Source of the DNA: Cellulomonas taurus
Lineage (GTDB): Bacteria; Actinomycetota; Actinomycetes; Actinomycetales; Cellulomonadaceae
Assembly (NCBI RefSeq): GCF_012931845.1
Contig: NZ_CP051884.1
Span: forward strand, 2,852,001-2,916,000
Length of the DNA: 64,000 bases
Reading direction: 5' to 3'
Shown here: positions 1 through 8,540 of the stretch, in pieces
Position numbering within the stretch: the first letter of the stretch is position 1
Layout: each line of letters starts with the position of its first letter
Notes under the pieces: generated by a model
What the model was told of the DNA's origin: nothing
Seen by the model: the letters and a program-made list of their open reading frames with translations, nothing else
Databases searched by the model: none
Program-made: the position numbers and the translations under genes

Positions 1-724
1 CGTTCTCCACCAGGCGCCGGAGCACCTGGGTGGCACGGTCGGACGAGAGCTCCCAGTTGGTCGGGTAGCGGCCGGACACCGGGATGGTGTTGGCGTGCCC
101 CTCGACCGCGATCTGTTCGTTCAGGCCCACCAGGGTCGGCGCCGCGTTGTCCAGCACCGCCTGCGCCGTGGGCGTCAGCTGGGCGGAGGCCGGGGCGAAG
201 AACACGTCGTCCGCGACCAGGCCGAGCACCAGGCCCCGCTCGTCGATCCGGAACCGCACGGTCCCGTCCAGGCCCTGGGCGGCCAGTGCGGCGGTGATCT
301 TCGCCTTGACCTCCTCCAGGTGCGCGGCCTCGGCCTGGGCCGCTGCCAGGGTCGCGGCGTCCACCTGGGCGGCCGGATCCGGGTTGGTCGCCGGGTCGGC
401 GGCCTGCATGCCCAGCCCCTCGTCGGCGTCCACCACGCCGGCGGTGCCGACATCGGGGGCGTCCGCCGCGGCGGAGGTGCCGTCCATGATCCCCTCGGAC
501 CCGTCCAGCACCGACTGGTTCACCGACCCGTCGCCGAAGCCCGCCGCCAGCGATGCCTTCAGCTGGACGTACTTCTCCTGGTCGACTTGGGAGATCGCGA
601 ACAACACGATGAACAGCGCCATCAGCACCGTGATCATGTCGGAGTAGGACACCAGCCACCGCTCGTGGTTGACGTGCTCCTCCTCCTCGTGGCCGCGACG
701 GCGACCCTTGGCGGTGGTGCTCAT
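1..724 (-). CDS. motB: MotB, flagellar stator protein (3' end cut by window edge)
   Basis: Peptidoglycan-binding stator subunit that forms the ion channel with MotA. The reading frame opens at the ATG at 724 (MSTTAKGRRRGHEEEEHVNH) and overlaps the motA stop by ATGA (721-724). A short basic/acidic cytoplasmic N-terminus is followed by one membrane helix containing the plug/channel motif SYSDMITVLMALFIVLFA, whose Asp is the family's ion-carrying residue. After an Ala/Asp-rich linker comes an OmpA-like domain (RIDERGLVLGL, then EGHANTIPVSGRYPTNWELSSDRA). The frame is still open at base 1, so the extreme C-terminus lies outside. It is co-transcribed with flbD and motA. Confidence 0.95.
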   Translation of the reverse strand, partial: MSTTAKGRRRGHEEEEHVNHERWLVSYSDMITVLMALFIVLFAISQVDQEKYVQLKASLAAGFGDGSVNQSVLDGSEGIMDGTSAAADAPDVGTAGVVDADEGLGMQAADPATNPDPAAQVDAATLAAAQAEAAHLEEVKAKITAALAAQGLDGTVRFRIDERGLVLGLVADDVFFAPASAQLTPTAQAVLDNAAPTLVGLNEQIAVEGHANTIPVSGRYPTNWELSSDRATQVLRRLVEN

Positions 725-1488
725 GCCGCTTCCTTCGCGGCGGCCTGCTCGGGCAGCAGGCTGCGCAGCCGTTCACCGACCAGGCGCGGGTTCGCCCCGG
801 CCTGCACGGCGAGCAGGCCCTCGAGGGTGACCTCCATCTGCTGGCACTCCAGGTCGGAGAACCGCTTGATCCGGGCGCCGATCGGCAGCCACACCACGTT
901 CGCCGACAGGATGCCCCACAGGGTCGCGACGAAGGCGGCGGCGATCGAGTGGCCCAGGCTGGACGGGTCGGACAGGTTCTCCAGCACGTGCACCAGGGAG
1001 ATGACGGTGCCGATGATGCCGATGGTCGGCGCGTAGCCACCCATGTCGGCGAAGTACTTGGACCAGACCTTCTCCCGGGACCGCTTGGTGGCGATCTTGT
1101 CCTCCAGGATCAGCCGGAGGTCATCGGGGTCGGTGCCGTCGATCGCCGACTGCAGACCGCCGCGCAGGAACGGGTCGTCGATGTCCTTGGCGGCGTCCTC
1201 CAGCGCGAGCAGGCCCTCGCGACGCGCCCGGTCCGCCAGCGAGACCAGGGTGTCCACCGTGGTCGAGGGGTCCGGGATCTTGTTCATGAAGGCGCGCGGC
1301 ACGGCGGCGAAGGACGCGATGACGTCCTTGATCGTGTGCCCGGCGATCCCCACGCCGATCGTGCCCACCCACACCAGCAGCAGCGGTGCGGGCAGGAAGA
1401 TCGACATCGGGTCGGCGCCCTCCATGAGCAGCGCGCCGAAGATCGCGCCGAAGGCGACGACCAGACCGATGAAACCTGCGGGGTCCAT
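721..1488 (-). CDS. motA: MotA, flagellar stator protein
   Basis: MotA/TolQ/ExbB-family proton-channel subunit that exerts torque on FliG. The chosen start is the ATG at 1488 (MDPAGFIGLVVAFGAIFGAL); a TTG three bases upstream is possible but the ATG gives the neat TGATG overlap with the flbD stop. The product is 255 aa, normal for the family. It has four hydrophobic segments: two near the N-terminus, then a long cytoplasmic loop rich in charges (DKIATKRSREKVWSKYF), then YAPTIGIIGTVISLVHVL and a last helix ending in WLPIGARIK. It sits between flbD and motB with translational coupling on both sides. Confidence 0.96.
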   Translation of the reverse strand: MDPAGFIGLVVAFGAIFGALLMEGADPMSIFLPAPLLLVWVGTIGVGIAGHTIKDVIASFAAVPRAFMNKIPDPSTTVDTLVSLADRARREGLLALEDAAKDIDDPFLRGGLQSAIDGTDPDDLRLILEDKIATKRSREKVWSKYFADMGGYAPTIGIIGTVISLVHVLENLSDPSSLGHSIAAAFVATLWGILSANVVWLPIGARIKRFSDLECQQMEVTLEGLLAVQAGANPRLVGERLRSLLPEQAAAKEAA

Positions 1489-1805
1489 CAACGACTCCTG
1501 GGACGGAGGGGAACAGGGTCGGCGAGCGGGGTCGAATCCTCAGCGTCCTGGGCGTGGGCCGGTGCCGGGGTGTCCCGGACCAGCTCGACGGCAGGGGTCG
1601 GATCCGCCTGGATCTCCTGCGCTCGGGCCAGGAGCTGCGCGCGGTGCTCGTTGACCCGCGCGATCACCTCGACCATCGACTCGCGGACGATGTACTTCGT
1701 CCCGTCGATGAGGGTGAGGATGGTGTCCGGCGCGCTGTCGACGCGCTGGAGCAGGTCGGGGTTGACCCCGAACTGGGCCCCATTCAAGCGCGTCACGACG
1801 ATCAC
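1488..1805 (-). CDS. flbD: FlbD family flagellar protein
   Basis: Small flagellar accessory protein, usually found next to motA; its exact role is unclear. The GTG at 1805 gives VIVVTRLNGAQFGVNPDLLQ, which matches the typical family beginning (M-I-x-x-T-R-L-N-G). A longer frame to an ATG at 1883 exists, but that start would fall inside the predicted -10 element (1870-1877), upstream of the expected transcript. The conserved core is about 65 aa (TILTLIDGTKYIVRESMVEV), followed by a Pro/Ala-rich tail, for 105 aa in total. It is the first gene of flbD-motA-motB. Confidence 0.88.
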   Translation of the reverse strand: MIVVTRLNGAQFGVNPDLLQRVDSAPDTILTLIDGTKYIVRESMVEVIARVNEHRAQLLARAQEIQADPTPAVELVRDTPAPAHAQDAEDSTPLADPVPLRPRSR

Positions 1806-1869
1806 GGCCGTATCCCATCCCTGGTCTGTTGCACGAACTCGGCCCATCCGTGGGCCTTCGATACCTCCC

Positions 1870-1889
1870 CCATCGGCCGCCACGACCCA

Positions 1890-1896
<7 letters not shown>
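1870..1896 (-). promoter_or_regulatory. Predicted FliA/WhiG-type promoter of flbD-motA-motB
   Basis: On the minus strand TCAG (1896-1893), a 15-nt spacer, then GCCGATGG (1877-1870). The same architecture lies before the flgB operon, flagellin and flgN. The predicted transcript would begin near 1863, leaving a leader of roughly 58 nt before the GTG of flbD. The -35 lies inside the first unit of the tandem repeat at 1890-2105. Confidence 0.72.
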
Positions 1897-2088
<192 letters not shown>

Positions 2089-2105
<17 letters not shown>

Positions 2106-2155
2106 TATCGACGCGTGCAGCGGGGCTGAGCGTCGGTTTCCGTAGTCTCGGCGGG
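2089..2155. terminator. Long hairpin downstream of flgE
   Basis: A perfect 17-bp inverted repeat (2089-2105, CCCGCCGAGACTACGGA, pairing with 2139-2155) with a 33-nt loop. It begins 18 bp after the flgE stop codon on the transcribed strand. There is no U-tract, so it may be a GC-rich actinobacterial terminator or a 3' stabilising structure. Its arm shares GCCGAGACT with the neighbouring tandem repeat. Confidence 0.6.
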
Positions 2156-2172
2156 AGAGAGGGGGCGCGGGG

Positions 2173-3363
2173 TCAGCGCTTGAGGTTGACGAGCTCCTGG
2201 AGGACCTCGTCGGAGGTGGTGATGACGCGGGAGTTCGCCTGGAAGCCGCGCTGGGCGATGATCAGCGACGTGAACTCGCTGGACAGGTCCACGTTGGACA
2301 TCTCCAGTGCGCCACCGGCCAGCGAGCCGCGGCCACCGGCACCGGCGACGCCGACCTGGGCCTCACCGGAGTTGACCGACGAGCCGAACAGCGAGCCGCC
2401 GGCCTTCTGCAGACCGGCCGGGTTGGTGAAGTTCGCCAGGGCGATCCGGCCGATGGCCTGCTTCAGACCGTTGGAGAACGACCCGGTGATGGTGCCGTCC
2501 GCGCCGAGCTGGAACGACTGCAGCGTCCCGGCGGAGCGACCGTTCTGGGTGCCGGTGGCCACGGTGTCGACCGAGGCGTAGCCGGTGATGGTGGACAGGT
2601 CCACGGTCACGCCGCCCAGGGTGAAGGAGCCGGCGGAGGTCAGCTTGCCGGAGGCGTCGAAGGTCATCGCCTCCGGGGTGCCGGTCGCCGGGTAGGTGGC
2701 GGTGCCGTCCGTCGCCGACATGCTCCAGCCGGTGGCGCCCTTGGTCAGGGTCAGGGTGATGTCCCGCGCGTTGCCCTGGGCGTCGTAGACCTCCAGGTCG
2801 AGCGACTTGGTGGTGCCGGTGGCGGCGTCCGAGGGCAGGTTGCCGAGGAAGGAACCGGTGGTGGTGCCCACCGCGCCCATCACGGTGCCGGCCGGGACCT
2901 TGAGGTCGGTGACCGGGGCGTTGGTGTCGATGACGCCGTTGACGGCCATCCAGCCCTGGACCAGCGCGCCGTCACCCGGCAGGGTCATCTGCCCGGTGGA
3001 GTCGAAGTCGAAGGACCCGGCGCGGGTGTAGAAGGTCTCCGCGCCCTTGCGGACCACGAAGAAGCCGTCGCCCTGGATCATCATGTCGGTGCTGCGGCCG
3101 GTGAGCTGCGAGGCACCCTGGGTGAAGGACGTGGTGATGCCGGCGACCCGGACACCCAGACCGACCTGCGCCGGGTTGGTGCCACCGGTGCCCTGCTGGG
3201 CGGCGCCCGCGCCGGTGACCAGCTGGCTGAGGGTGTCCTGGAACTGGGTCTGCGAGGACTTGAAGCCGGTGGTGTTGACGTTGGCGATGTTGTTGCCGGT
3301 GACGTCGAGCATGGTCTGGTGCGAACGCAGACCGCTGATGCCGGAGAACAGTGAGCGGAGCAT
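2173..3363 (-). CDS. flgE: FlgE, flagellar hook protein
   Basis: Builds the hook that joins rod and filament. The N-terminus MLRSLFSGISGLRSHQTMLD followed by VTGNNIANVNTTGFKSSQTQ is the rod/hook-family signature. A central DGFFVV-type segment and FlgE D2-like domain follow, and the C-terminus (EMSNVDLSSEFTSLIIAQRG, then ANSRVITTSDEVLQELVNL) is the conserved coiled-coil end. It has 396 aa, typical of a compact Gram-positive hook protein. It is the last gene of the flgB operon, 21 nt after flgD, with AAGGGA before the ATG. It is called FlgE rather than FlgG/F because it follows flgD. Confidence 0.94.
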   Translation of the reverse strand: MLRSLFSGISGLRSHQTMLDVTGNNIANVNTTGFKSSQTQFQDTLSQLVTGAGAAQQGTGGTNPAQVGLGVRVAGITTSFTQGASQLTGRSTDMMIQGDGFFVVRKGAETFYTRAGSFDFDSTGQMTLPGDGALVQGWMAVNGVIDTNAPVTDLKVPAGTVMGAVGTTTGSFLGNLPSDAATGTTKSLDLEVYDAQGNARDITLTLTKGATGWSMSATDGTATYPATGTPEAMTFDASGKLTSAGSFTLGGVTVDLSTITGYASVDTVATGTQNGRSAGTLQSFQLGADGTITGSFSNGLKQAIGRIALANFTNPAGLQKAGGSLFGSSVNSGEAQVGVAGAGGRGSLAGGALEMSNVDLSSEFTSLIIAQRGFQANSRVITTSDEVLQELVNLKR

Positions 3364-3384
3364 CTTCGGATCCCTTCGGATGGG

Positions 3385-3843
3385 TCAGGACTGGGTGTCG
3401 TCGGTCGTCTCGGGGAGCTCGGTGGGCCCGCCCGGTGTCGCGACGAAGGAGATGGAGTTCAGGCTGATCTGCTTGTCGCCGATCAGGACGACCGGCACCG
3501 AGCCGGAGTAGGAGACACCGGAGACGGTGCCGTTCTGGGTCTTCTTGTCCTCGTCGACCCAGGACACCTGCTTGCCGACCAGGTCGGCGGCGGACATCCG
3601 CATCTGCAGGGCGAAGGTCTCGCGGGAGGTGGCGGTCATCTCCTCCAGCGACTCCATGGTGGACAGCTGGGTGGTCTGCGCCATCATCGCGGAGGTGTCC
3701 ATCGGGCTGGACGGGTCCTGGTACTTGAGCTGGGCGACGAACAGGTTCAGGAACGCCTGCCGGTCCAGCTCGTTGGAGGCGGTCTTGGGGGTGGCACCGG
3801 TGCTGCCGGTGCCCCCGGTGATGTAGCTGACGTCGACGGACAT
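3385..3843 (-). CDS. flgD: FlgD, hook-capping scaffold protein
   Basis: Caps the growing hook so that FlgE subunits can polymerise. The conserved N-terminal FlgD motif is clear: LDRQAFLNLFVAQLKYQDPS followed by PMDTSAMMAQTTQLSTMESL. The C-terminus carries the short SH3-like segment (DLVGKQVSWVDEDKKTQNGT). At 152 aa it is shorter than enterobacterial FlgD, lacking most of the C-terminal tudor/Fn3 part, as usual for Gram-positive forms. A good AGAGGAG ribosome site precedes the ATG. It lies 12 nt after fliK. Confidence 0.94.
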   Translation of the reverse strand: MSVDVSYITGGTGSTGATPKTASNELDRQAFLNLFVAQLKYQDPSSPMDTSAMMAQTTQLSTMESLEEMTATSRETFALQMRMSAADLVGKQVSWVDEDKKTQNGTVSGVSYSGSVPVVLIGDKQISLNSISFVATPGGPTELPETTDDTQS

Positions 3844-3855
3844 GGGGCTGCTCCT

Positions 3856-5376
3856 CTAGACCAGGAGGTCGAGCCCGCCGGCGGCGGACATCGGGCGGAC
3901 GGTGGGGGTGGACTCGGGCTGTCCGGTCACGGCGGCGGGGACTGCCTGGCCGGAGGTCGGACGGGGCGCACGGGGGTCGGTGCCGCGCTGGTCGGTGCCG
4001 CCGGTCTGCGACTCCCCCAGCTGCACATCGGCGGCCAGACCCGGCTGCTGAGCCAGATCGCGGCGCAGGTCCGGCAGTGCGGCCCGCAGGGCGTCCCGAC
4101 CGGCGTCGGTGGCGCCGACCAGCTCGACCCGCATCGACTCCGGTCCGATGTGCGCCACGACCTGGACCGTGCCGAAGTGCTCCGGCGTGACCGTCATGGT
4201 CAGCACGTGCCGACCGGGACCGGCGGCGCGCAGGCCGGGCAGCTGCTCGGCGAGCTTGCCCGCCAGCTGGTCGGCCAGCGGGGCGGCGGTGTCGCGGGTG
4301 GCGGTCGCCAGGGTGACGGCACCGACCTGCACCGCGGGGGCCGACGCTGCCTGCGGTGCCACGGCGGCGGTGGGCTGACCGGAGGCGGCAGGGGCCGGGG
4401 CAGCGGTGGCGGTGGTCGAGGTGGTCGCCGCGACGGCTGCCTCGGCGGCCCGCGGGCCGACGGCAGCGGCCACCATCTCCGGTGCCAGCCGGGTGTCCGA
4501 CGACGCCGTGGCCGGGGCCGGGGCGGCCGCCGGGACGGCGACGGTCGGTGCGGCGCCGGAGGCCGTGCCGGCCGGGGCGGTCGCCGCGTCGGACGGAACG
4601 GTGACGGCGGGGTCGACCGGGGCGGCGTCGTCAGCCGACTCCTCCGGGTTGGTCGGCTGCGCAGCGGAAGGGGTGGACTCGTCGGACACCGGCTGCGGGG
4701 TGGTCGCGTCCTCGGTCGCCACCGCGGCTGTCGGGGCCGCGAGGATCGGGGCGGTGGGGACCTGCGGCTCTGCCGGCGCCGGGGTGGTCGGCAGCGCCGG
4801 GGCGGCGTCGACGGGGTTCGGCATCGACTCGACCGCGGGCACCGGTGCCGCGCTCGGCCCGGCGGTGGGGTCGGTCGTGGCCGCAGGGTCGGTGGTGGCG
4901 GCCGACCCGGCGGTGGAGTCGGTGGTGGCAGCCGGGTCGGCCGGGGCGGCGTCGGACGCGGTGGTCGCGCCGTCGTGCTGCGCGGCCATCCGGTCGGCGC
5001 GGTCGGCGGCGGTCCGGTCGCGCTGCACCGTGCGGGTGTCGGCGGCGTCCTTGTTCCGGGCGGCGGCGGCCCGGCTGCGGTCGGCTCGGTCGGCGGCGGC
5101 CTGGTCGCGGAGGTCGGCGGCAGCGCGGCTGCGGTCGGCGGCGGCGGCGCGGTCGGTGGTCGCGCGCTGGCGGTCGGCGGCGGCACGGTCGGCGGTGACG
5201 GCGCGGTCGGTCCGGCTGCGGTCCGCCCCGGCCCGGTCGGGGGTGCGGGTGGCGCTCCGGTCGTCGCGGACGGCACCGGCCAGCACGGCGTCGAAGCCGG
5301 TGGACCGGGTGCCGGTGCGGGCGGCCTCGGAGACGGCCCCGGTCCGGTTCAGGACGGTGTTCTGCACGATGGTCAT
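3856..5376 (-). CDS. fliK: FliK, hook-length control protein
   Basis: Molecular ruler of hook length and export-specificity switch. The ATG at 5376 (MTIVQNTVLNRTGAVSEAAR) overlaps the preceding stop by ATGA; a GTG at 5391 is the alternative. The first third is low complexity, with at least ten repeats of an ADR motif (A-D-R-x-A-A-A-D-R, about residues 40-140). The middle is Pro/Ala/Thr-rich and extended. The C-terminus is the conserved FliK domain (LAEQLPGLRAAGPGRHVLTM, TVTPEHFGTVQVVAHIG, RVELVGATDAGRDALRAALP). The product is 506 aa. The basic/acidic ADR repeat is unusual for the family. Assignment rests on the C-terminal domain and position before flgD. Confidence 0.88.
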   Translation of the reverse strand: MTIVQNTVLNRTGAVSEAARTGTRSTGFDAVLAGAVRDDRSATRTPDRAGADRSRTDRAVTADRAAADRQRATTDRAAAADRSRAAADLRDQAAADRADRSRAAAARNKDAADTRTVQRDRTAADRADRMAAQHDGATTASDAAPADPAATTDSTAGSAATTDPAATTDPTAGPSAAPVPAVESMPNPVDAAPALPTTPAPAEPQVPTAPILAAPTAAVATEDATTPQPVSDESTPSAAQPTNPEESADDAAPVDPAVTVPSDAATAPAGTASGAAPTVAVPAAAPAPATASSDTRLAPEMVAAAVGPRAAEAAVAATTSTTATAAPAPAASGQPTAAVAPQAASAPAVQVGAVTLATATRDTAAPLADQLAGKLAEQLPGLRAAGPGRHVLTMTVTPEHFGTVQVVAHIGPESMRVELVGATDAGRDALRAALPDLRRDLAQQPGLAADVQLGESQTGGTDQRGTDPRAPRPTSGQAVPAAVTGQPESTPTVRPMSAAGGLDLLV

Positions 5377-6107
5377 GCGGTCGCTCCCCACAGGGCTGAC
5401 AGGTCGGTGGTGGGCGGGGTGGCGCCGGAGAACAGCCCGGTGGTCGCCCCGTTCCCGGCGAGCAGGGCCAGGGCGGTCTGCCCGGCGGCGGTCGAGGTGT
5501 CCGTGGTGGACGTGGTGGCCGGGCCGGCCGTGGTGGCGGCACCCCAGCTCGCGGTCGCCGGGCCGGCGACCTCGGCGGCCGACGGCAGGATGCGGCGGAT
5601 GGTGGTCGGCTCGGTGTAGACGTCCCGGATCCGGACCTGGTCGCCGGGCTTCGGCGCGTCGATCATCTTGCCGTCGCCGACGTAGATCCCGATGTGCGAG
5701 CCACCGCCGAAGACCACCAGGTCGCCCGGCCGTGCCTGGTCCAGCGACGGCACCTCCTGGCCCAGGGTCATCTGCTGCCGGGCGGTGCGCGGGATGTCGG
5801 TGACCCCGAGGTCGGCGAGGGCACGCTGCACCAGCCCGGAGCAGTCGAGCCCGCCCTCGGCGAGTGACTCACCGCCCCAGACGTACGGAGTGCCCTGGTA
5901 CTTCTTCGCGGATTCGACCAGCGCCTCACCGGTGACGGTGGAGCCGGAGGCCGCGGGCGTGGTGGTGGCCTGGGCCGCGGAGAGCGCCTGGGCGAAGACC
6001 GGCTCGGTGCTCACGGCGGACGTGCTGACGGTCGGGGTGCTGACGGTCGGGGTGAAGGCCGCCTGCAACTCGGCGATCCGGGCCTGCACCGCGGCGATGC
6101 CGGTCAT
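5373..6107 (-). CDS. NlpC/P60 (C40) cell-wall peptidase in the flagellar operon
   Basis: Probable peptidoglycan endopeptidase opening the wall for rod assembly, the job done by FlgJ elsewhere; this role is inferred from position. The ATG at 6107 (MTGIAAVQARIAELQAAFTP) overlaps the fliJ stop by ATGA. A Thr/Ser/Val-rich linker leads to the NlpC/P60 domain: KYQGTPYVWGGESLAEGG, then LDCSGLVQRALADLGV with the catalytic Cys, RPGDLVVFGGGSHIGIYVGD with the catalytic His, and IDAPKPGDQVRIRDVY. No signal peptide is evident, so it may leave through the flagellar export apparatus. It has 244 aa and is coupled to fliK. Confidence 0.9.
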   Translation of the reverse strand: MTGIAAVQARIAELQAAFTPTVSTPTVSTSAVSTEPVFAQALSAAQATTTPAASGSTVTGEALVESAKKYQGTPYVWGGESLAEGGLDCSGLVQRALADLGVTDIPRTARQQMTLGQEVPSLDQARPGDLVVFGGGSHIGIYVGDGKMIDAPKPGDQVRIRDVYTEPTTIRRILPSAAEVAGPATASWGAATTAGPATTSTTDTSTAAGQTALALLAGNGATTGLFSGATPPTTDLSALWGATA

Positions 6108-6544
6108 GCGTCCTCCCCCGGCACGGTGGGCCGCGAGCCACCACGGCGACCGGCGATCTCGTCCAGCACGATCTGCTCGGCGCGCTGGTCGGCCTCGGTC
6201 TCGGCGGTGACGTGCTTCTCTTCCAGCTTCTCCAGCGTGCGGGTCCGGGTGCGGGCGGCCGACCAGTCGTCGGCGCGCTCGTCCATCACCTGCTGGGCGG
6301 CCACGGTCAGCGCCCGCTGCTCGACCAGCAGACCGCTCAGCGCCAGACGGCTGGCGATGATCGCCCGCATCGCAGTCGGGTTGTTGCCGAGCGGGAACTG
6401 CGCCGCGCCCAGGGCCTCCTCGGTGGCGACCCGCCGGGCGACCGCCGCGTCCCGGGACCGGGTGGCACCGGCCAGCTCGACGGCCGCCTGCTCCTCGGCC
6501 AGGGAACGCAGCCGGAGCAGACCTGCCAGACGGAACGCGCTCAT
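6104..6544 (-). CDS. fliJ: FliJ-like flagellar export protein
   Basis: Soluble component of the flagellar export ATPase complex, forming the coiled-coil stalk in the FliI ring. The product is 146 aa and almost entirely predicted helix rich in Ala/Glu/Arg (FRLAGLLRLRSLAEEQAAVE; RTRTRTLEKLEEKHVTAETE). Sequence is poorly conserved in this family, so the call leans on its size, helical composition and position directly after fliI with an ATGA overlap at 6541-6544. Confidence 0.85.
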   Translation of the reverse strand: MSAFRLAGLLRLRSLAEEQAAVELAGATRSRDAAVARRVATEEALGAAQFPLGNNPTAMRAIIASRLALSGLLVEQRALTVAAQQVMDERADDWSAARTRTRTLEKLEEKHVTAETEADQRAEQIVLDEIAGRRGGSRPTVPGEDA

Positions 6545-7935
6545 CGGATCTCCCCCATCGCGTCGACCAGGGCGGCCAGCCGGGACCAGGACTGTGCGGC
6601 GGGTGCCGCCTCGTCCATCCCCTGGCGCAGGAAGTCGTCGATCGCCGCGGCGTGGGTGACGGCGGCGTCGACCAGCGGATTCGAGCCGGACACGTAGGCA
6701 CCCACGTCCAGCAGGTCCTGGGCCTGACGGCGGGCGGCCATCACCCGGCGCAGCTGGGTGGCGAGCTGCTTCTGCCCACCGTCGAGCACCCGGGAGGCGA
6801 CCCGGCTGATCGACCCGAGGGCGTCCACCGACGGGAAGTGCCCGGCCACCGCGAGCTTGCGGTCCAGCACCACGTGACCGTCCAGGATGGAGCGGGCGGC
6901 GTCGGCGATCGGCTCGTTGTGGTCGTCACCGTCGACCAGCACGGTGTACAGCCCGGTGACCGAACCGACCGGACCGGTGCCCGCACGCTCCAGGAGCTGG
7001 GCGAGCAGGGCGAAGGTGCTCGGCGGGTAGCCCCGGGTGGCCGGCGGCTCGCCGACCGACAGGCCGACCTCGCGCTGGGCCATCGCGACCCGGGTGAGCG
7101 AGTCCATCATCAGCACCACGTCGTCGCCGCGGTCCCGGAACCACTCGGAGATCCGGGTCGCGACGAACGCGCTGCGCAGGCGGACCGCGGGCGGCTCGTC
7201 GGAGGTGGCGACCACCACCACGGAGCGGGCCAGTCCCTCGGGGCCGAGGTCGTCCTCCAGGAACTCGCGCACCTCACGGCCACGCTCACCGACCAGCGCG
7301 ATCACCGACACCTGGGCCTCGGTGCCCCGGGCGATCATCGACAGCAGACTCGACTTGCCGACGCCGGACCCGGCGAACAGGCCGAGCCGCTGTCCCCGAC
7401 CGGCGGAGACCAGGGTGTCCAGCACCCGCACGCCGAGCTCCAGCGGCTGGTCGACCCGGGCGCGGGCCAGCGGGTGCGGCGCGTGTCCGGTGACCTCGAC
7501 CTGGTCGACGCCGACCAGCGGTCCCTTGCCGTCGATCGGGCGGCCGAGGCCGTCCAGCACCCGACCGAGCAGCCCGGGGCCGACCGGCGCGGACAGCGCC
7601 CGACGGTGCGGGCGGACCCGCATCCCGGCACGCAGGCCGTGCGTGGGTCCCAGCGGCATGCAGTGCGCGGAACCGGCACCGGTGGCGACCACCTCGGCCA
7701 GGGTCTCGGCGGTGTCGGAGCCGATACCGGTCTCGATGCCGACCAGCTCACCGACAGCGGCGCCGGTGCCGGCGACCTCGACGGTCAGGCCGACCACACC
7801 GCGGACGGTGCCGGTGCGCTCCGGGGCGGCGGCGGTCAGTGCCCGGTGCCAGCGCGGGGCGGCGGCGGGCGAGAACGCGTGGGTGGTCACCGGGGCCGAC
7901 AGCGGCTCGGCGACGCCGCGCTGGGCGGGGATCAC
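6541..7935 (-). CDS. fliI: FliI, flagellum-specific export ATPase
   Basis: Hexameric F1-beta-like ATPase that energises type III export of flagellar subunits. The Walker A motif GLFAGSGVGKSSLLSMIARG lies around residues 185-195, Walker B is DVVLMMDSLTRVAMAQREVG, and the typical GEPPATRGYPPSTFALLAQL motif follows. The product is 464 aa, close to the family norm. A GTG at 7935 overlapping the fliH stop (GTGA) is the chosen start; the N-terminal 15-25 residues are variable, so a slightly later start is possible. Confidence 0.96.
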   Translation of the reverse strand: MIPAQRGVAEPLSAPVTTHAFSPAAAPRWHRALTAAAPERTGTVRGVVGLTVEVAGTGAAVGELVGIETGIGSDTAETLAEVVATGAGSAHCMPLGPTHGLRAGMRVRPHRRALSAPVGPGLLGRVLDGLGRPIDGKGPLVGVDQVEVTGHAPHPLARARVDQPLELGVRVLDTLVSAGRGQRLGLFAGSGVGKSSLLSMIARGTEAQVSVIALVGERGREVREFLEDDLGPEGLARSVVVVATSDEPPAVRLRSAFVATRISEWFRDRGDDVVLMMDSLTRVAMAQREVGLSVGEPPATRGYPPSTFALLAQLLERAGTGPVGSVTGLYTVLVDGDDHNEPIADAARSILDGHVVLDRKLAVAGHFPSVDALGSISRVASRVLDGGQKQLATQLRRVMAARRQAQDLLDVGAYVSGSNPLVDAAVTHAAAIDDFLRQGMDEAAPAAQSWSRLAALVDAMGEIR

Positions 7936-8540
7936 CGGGCTGCCAGTTCGGTGCGGGCGCGGTCGAGGGCAGCGCCGATCCGCGCGTCCAGCACGCCCTC
8001 GGGGAACTCCCCCACCGCATCGCCCGGGGCGAGCGAGGGGTCGGCGACCAGCTGCACGCCGGTCAGCGACGGGTCGACGTCCACCCCGGCGGCCCGCAGC
8101 GTCGCCAGGTCGGCGGGGTGCAGTCGCACGGTGTGCAGCCCGGCGCCGGGGGCGGCCGCGAGCACCCGACCCAACGCCGCGCGGGCGGAGGTGTCGGCGT
8201 CGGACAGTTCCCGGCCCAGCACCGCGGCGGCCAGCTCGACCGCCGCCGCGACCAGCGCCTGCTCCGCGTCGACCAGCACCGGCAGGGCACGGTCGGCGGC
8301 GGCTCGGGCAGCGGCCGCCAGCGTCGCCAGCGCCGCCTGGTGGTCGGCCTCCCGCCGGGACTCGGCGAGCAGCAACTCGGCGCGGACCCGCTCGGCCTCC
8401 AGTTCGGCGGCCCGGGCCGCCTCCCGGGCTCCGGCGGCATAACCGCTGGCGTAGCCCGCGGCGTAGCCGGCGGCCCGCGAGTCGCCGGTCTGCTGCGCCG
8501 GCACGGCACCCGCGAAGGCGGGGGTGAAGGTCTCAGGCAA
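7932..8540 (-). CDS. fliH: FliH-like flagellar export regulator
   Basis: Regulator of FliI that docks the ATPase to the C-ring. The 202-aa frame has an Ala-rich helical N-terminal half (AAGYASGYAAGAREAARAAE, LEAERVRAELLLAESRREAD) and a V-ATPase E-subunit-like C-terminal half (VRLHPADLATLRAAGVDVD). The first usable codon is a TTG at 8540 overlapping the fliG end by 8 nt; a GTG at 8504 is the alternative, so the true start is uncertain. Its place between fliG and fliI supports the call. Confidence 0.85.
   Translation of the reverse strand: MPETFTPAFAGAVPAQQTGDSRAAGYAAGYASGYAAGAREAARAAELEAERVRAELLLAESRREADHQAALATLAAAARAAADRALPVLVDAEQALVAAAVELAAAVLGRELSDADTSARAALGRVLAAAPGAGLHTVRLHPADLATLRAAGVDVDPSLTGVQLVADPSLAPGDAVGEFPEGVLDARIGAALDRARTELAAR

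Noticed and set aside
4150-5803. Long open frames on the plus strand across fliK and the NlpC/P60 gene
   Set aside because: They are Gly/Arg or Ala/Ser low-complexity shadows of GC-rich genes on the other strand, with no ribosome site or family motif.
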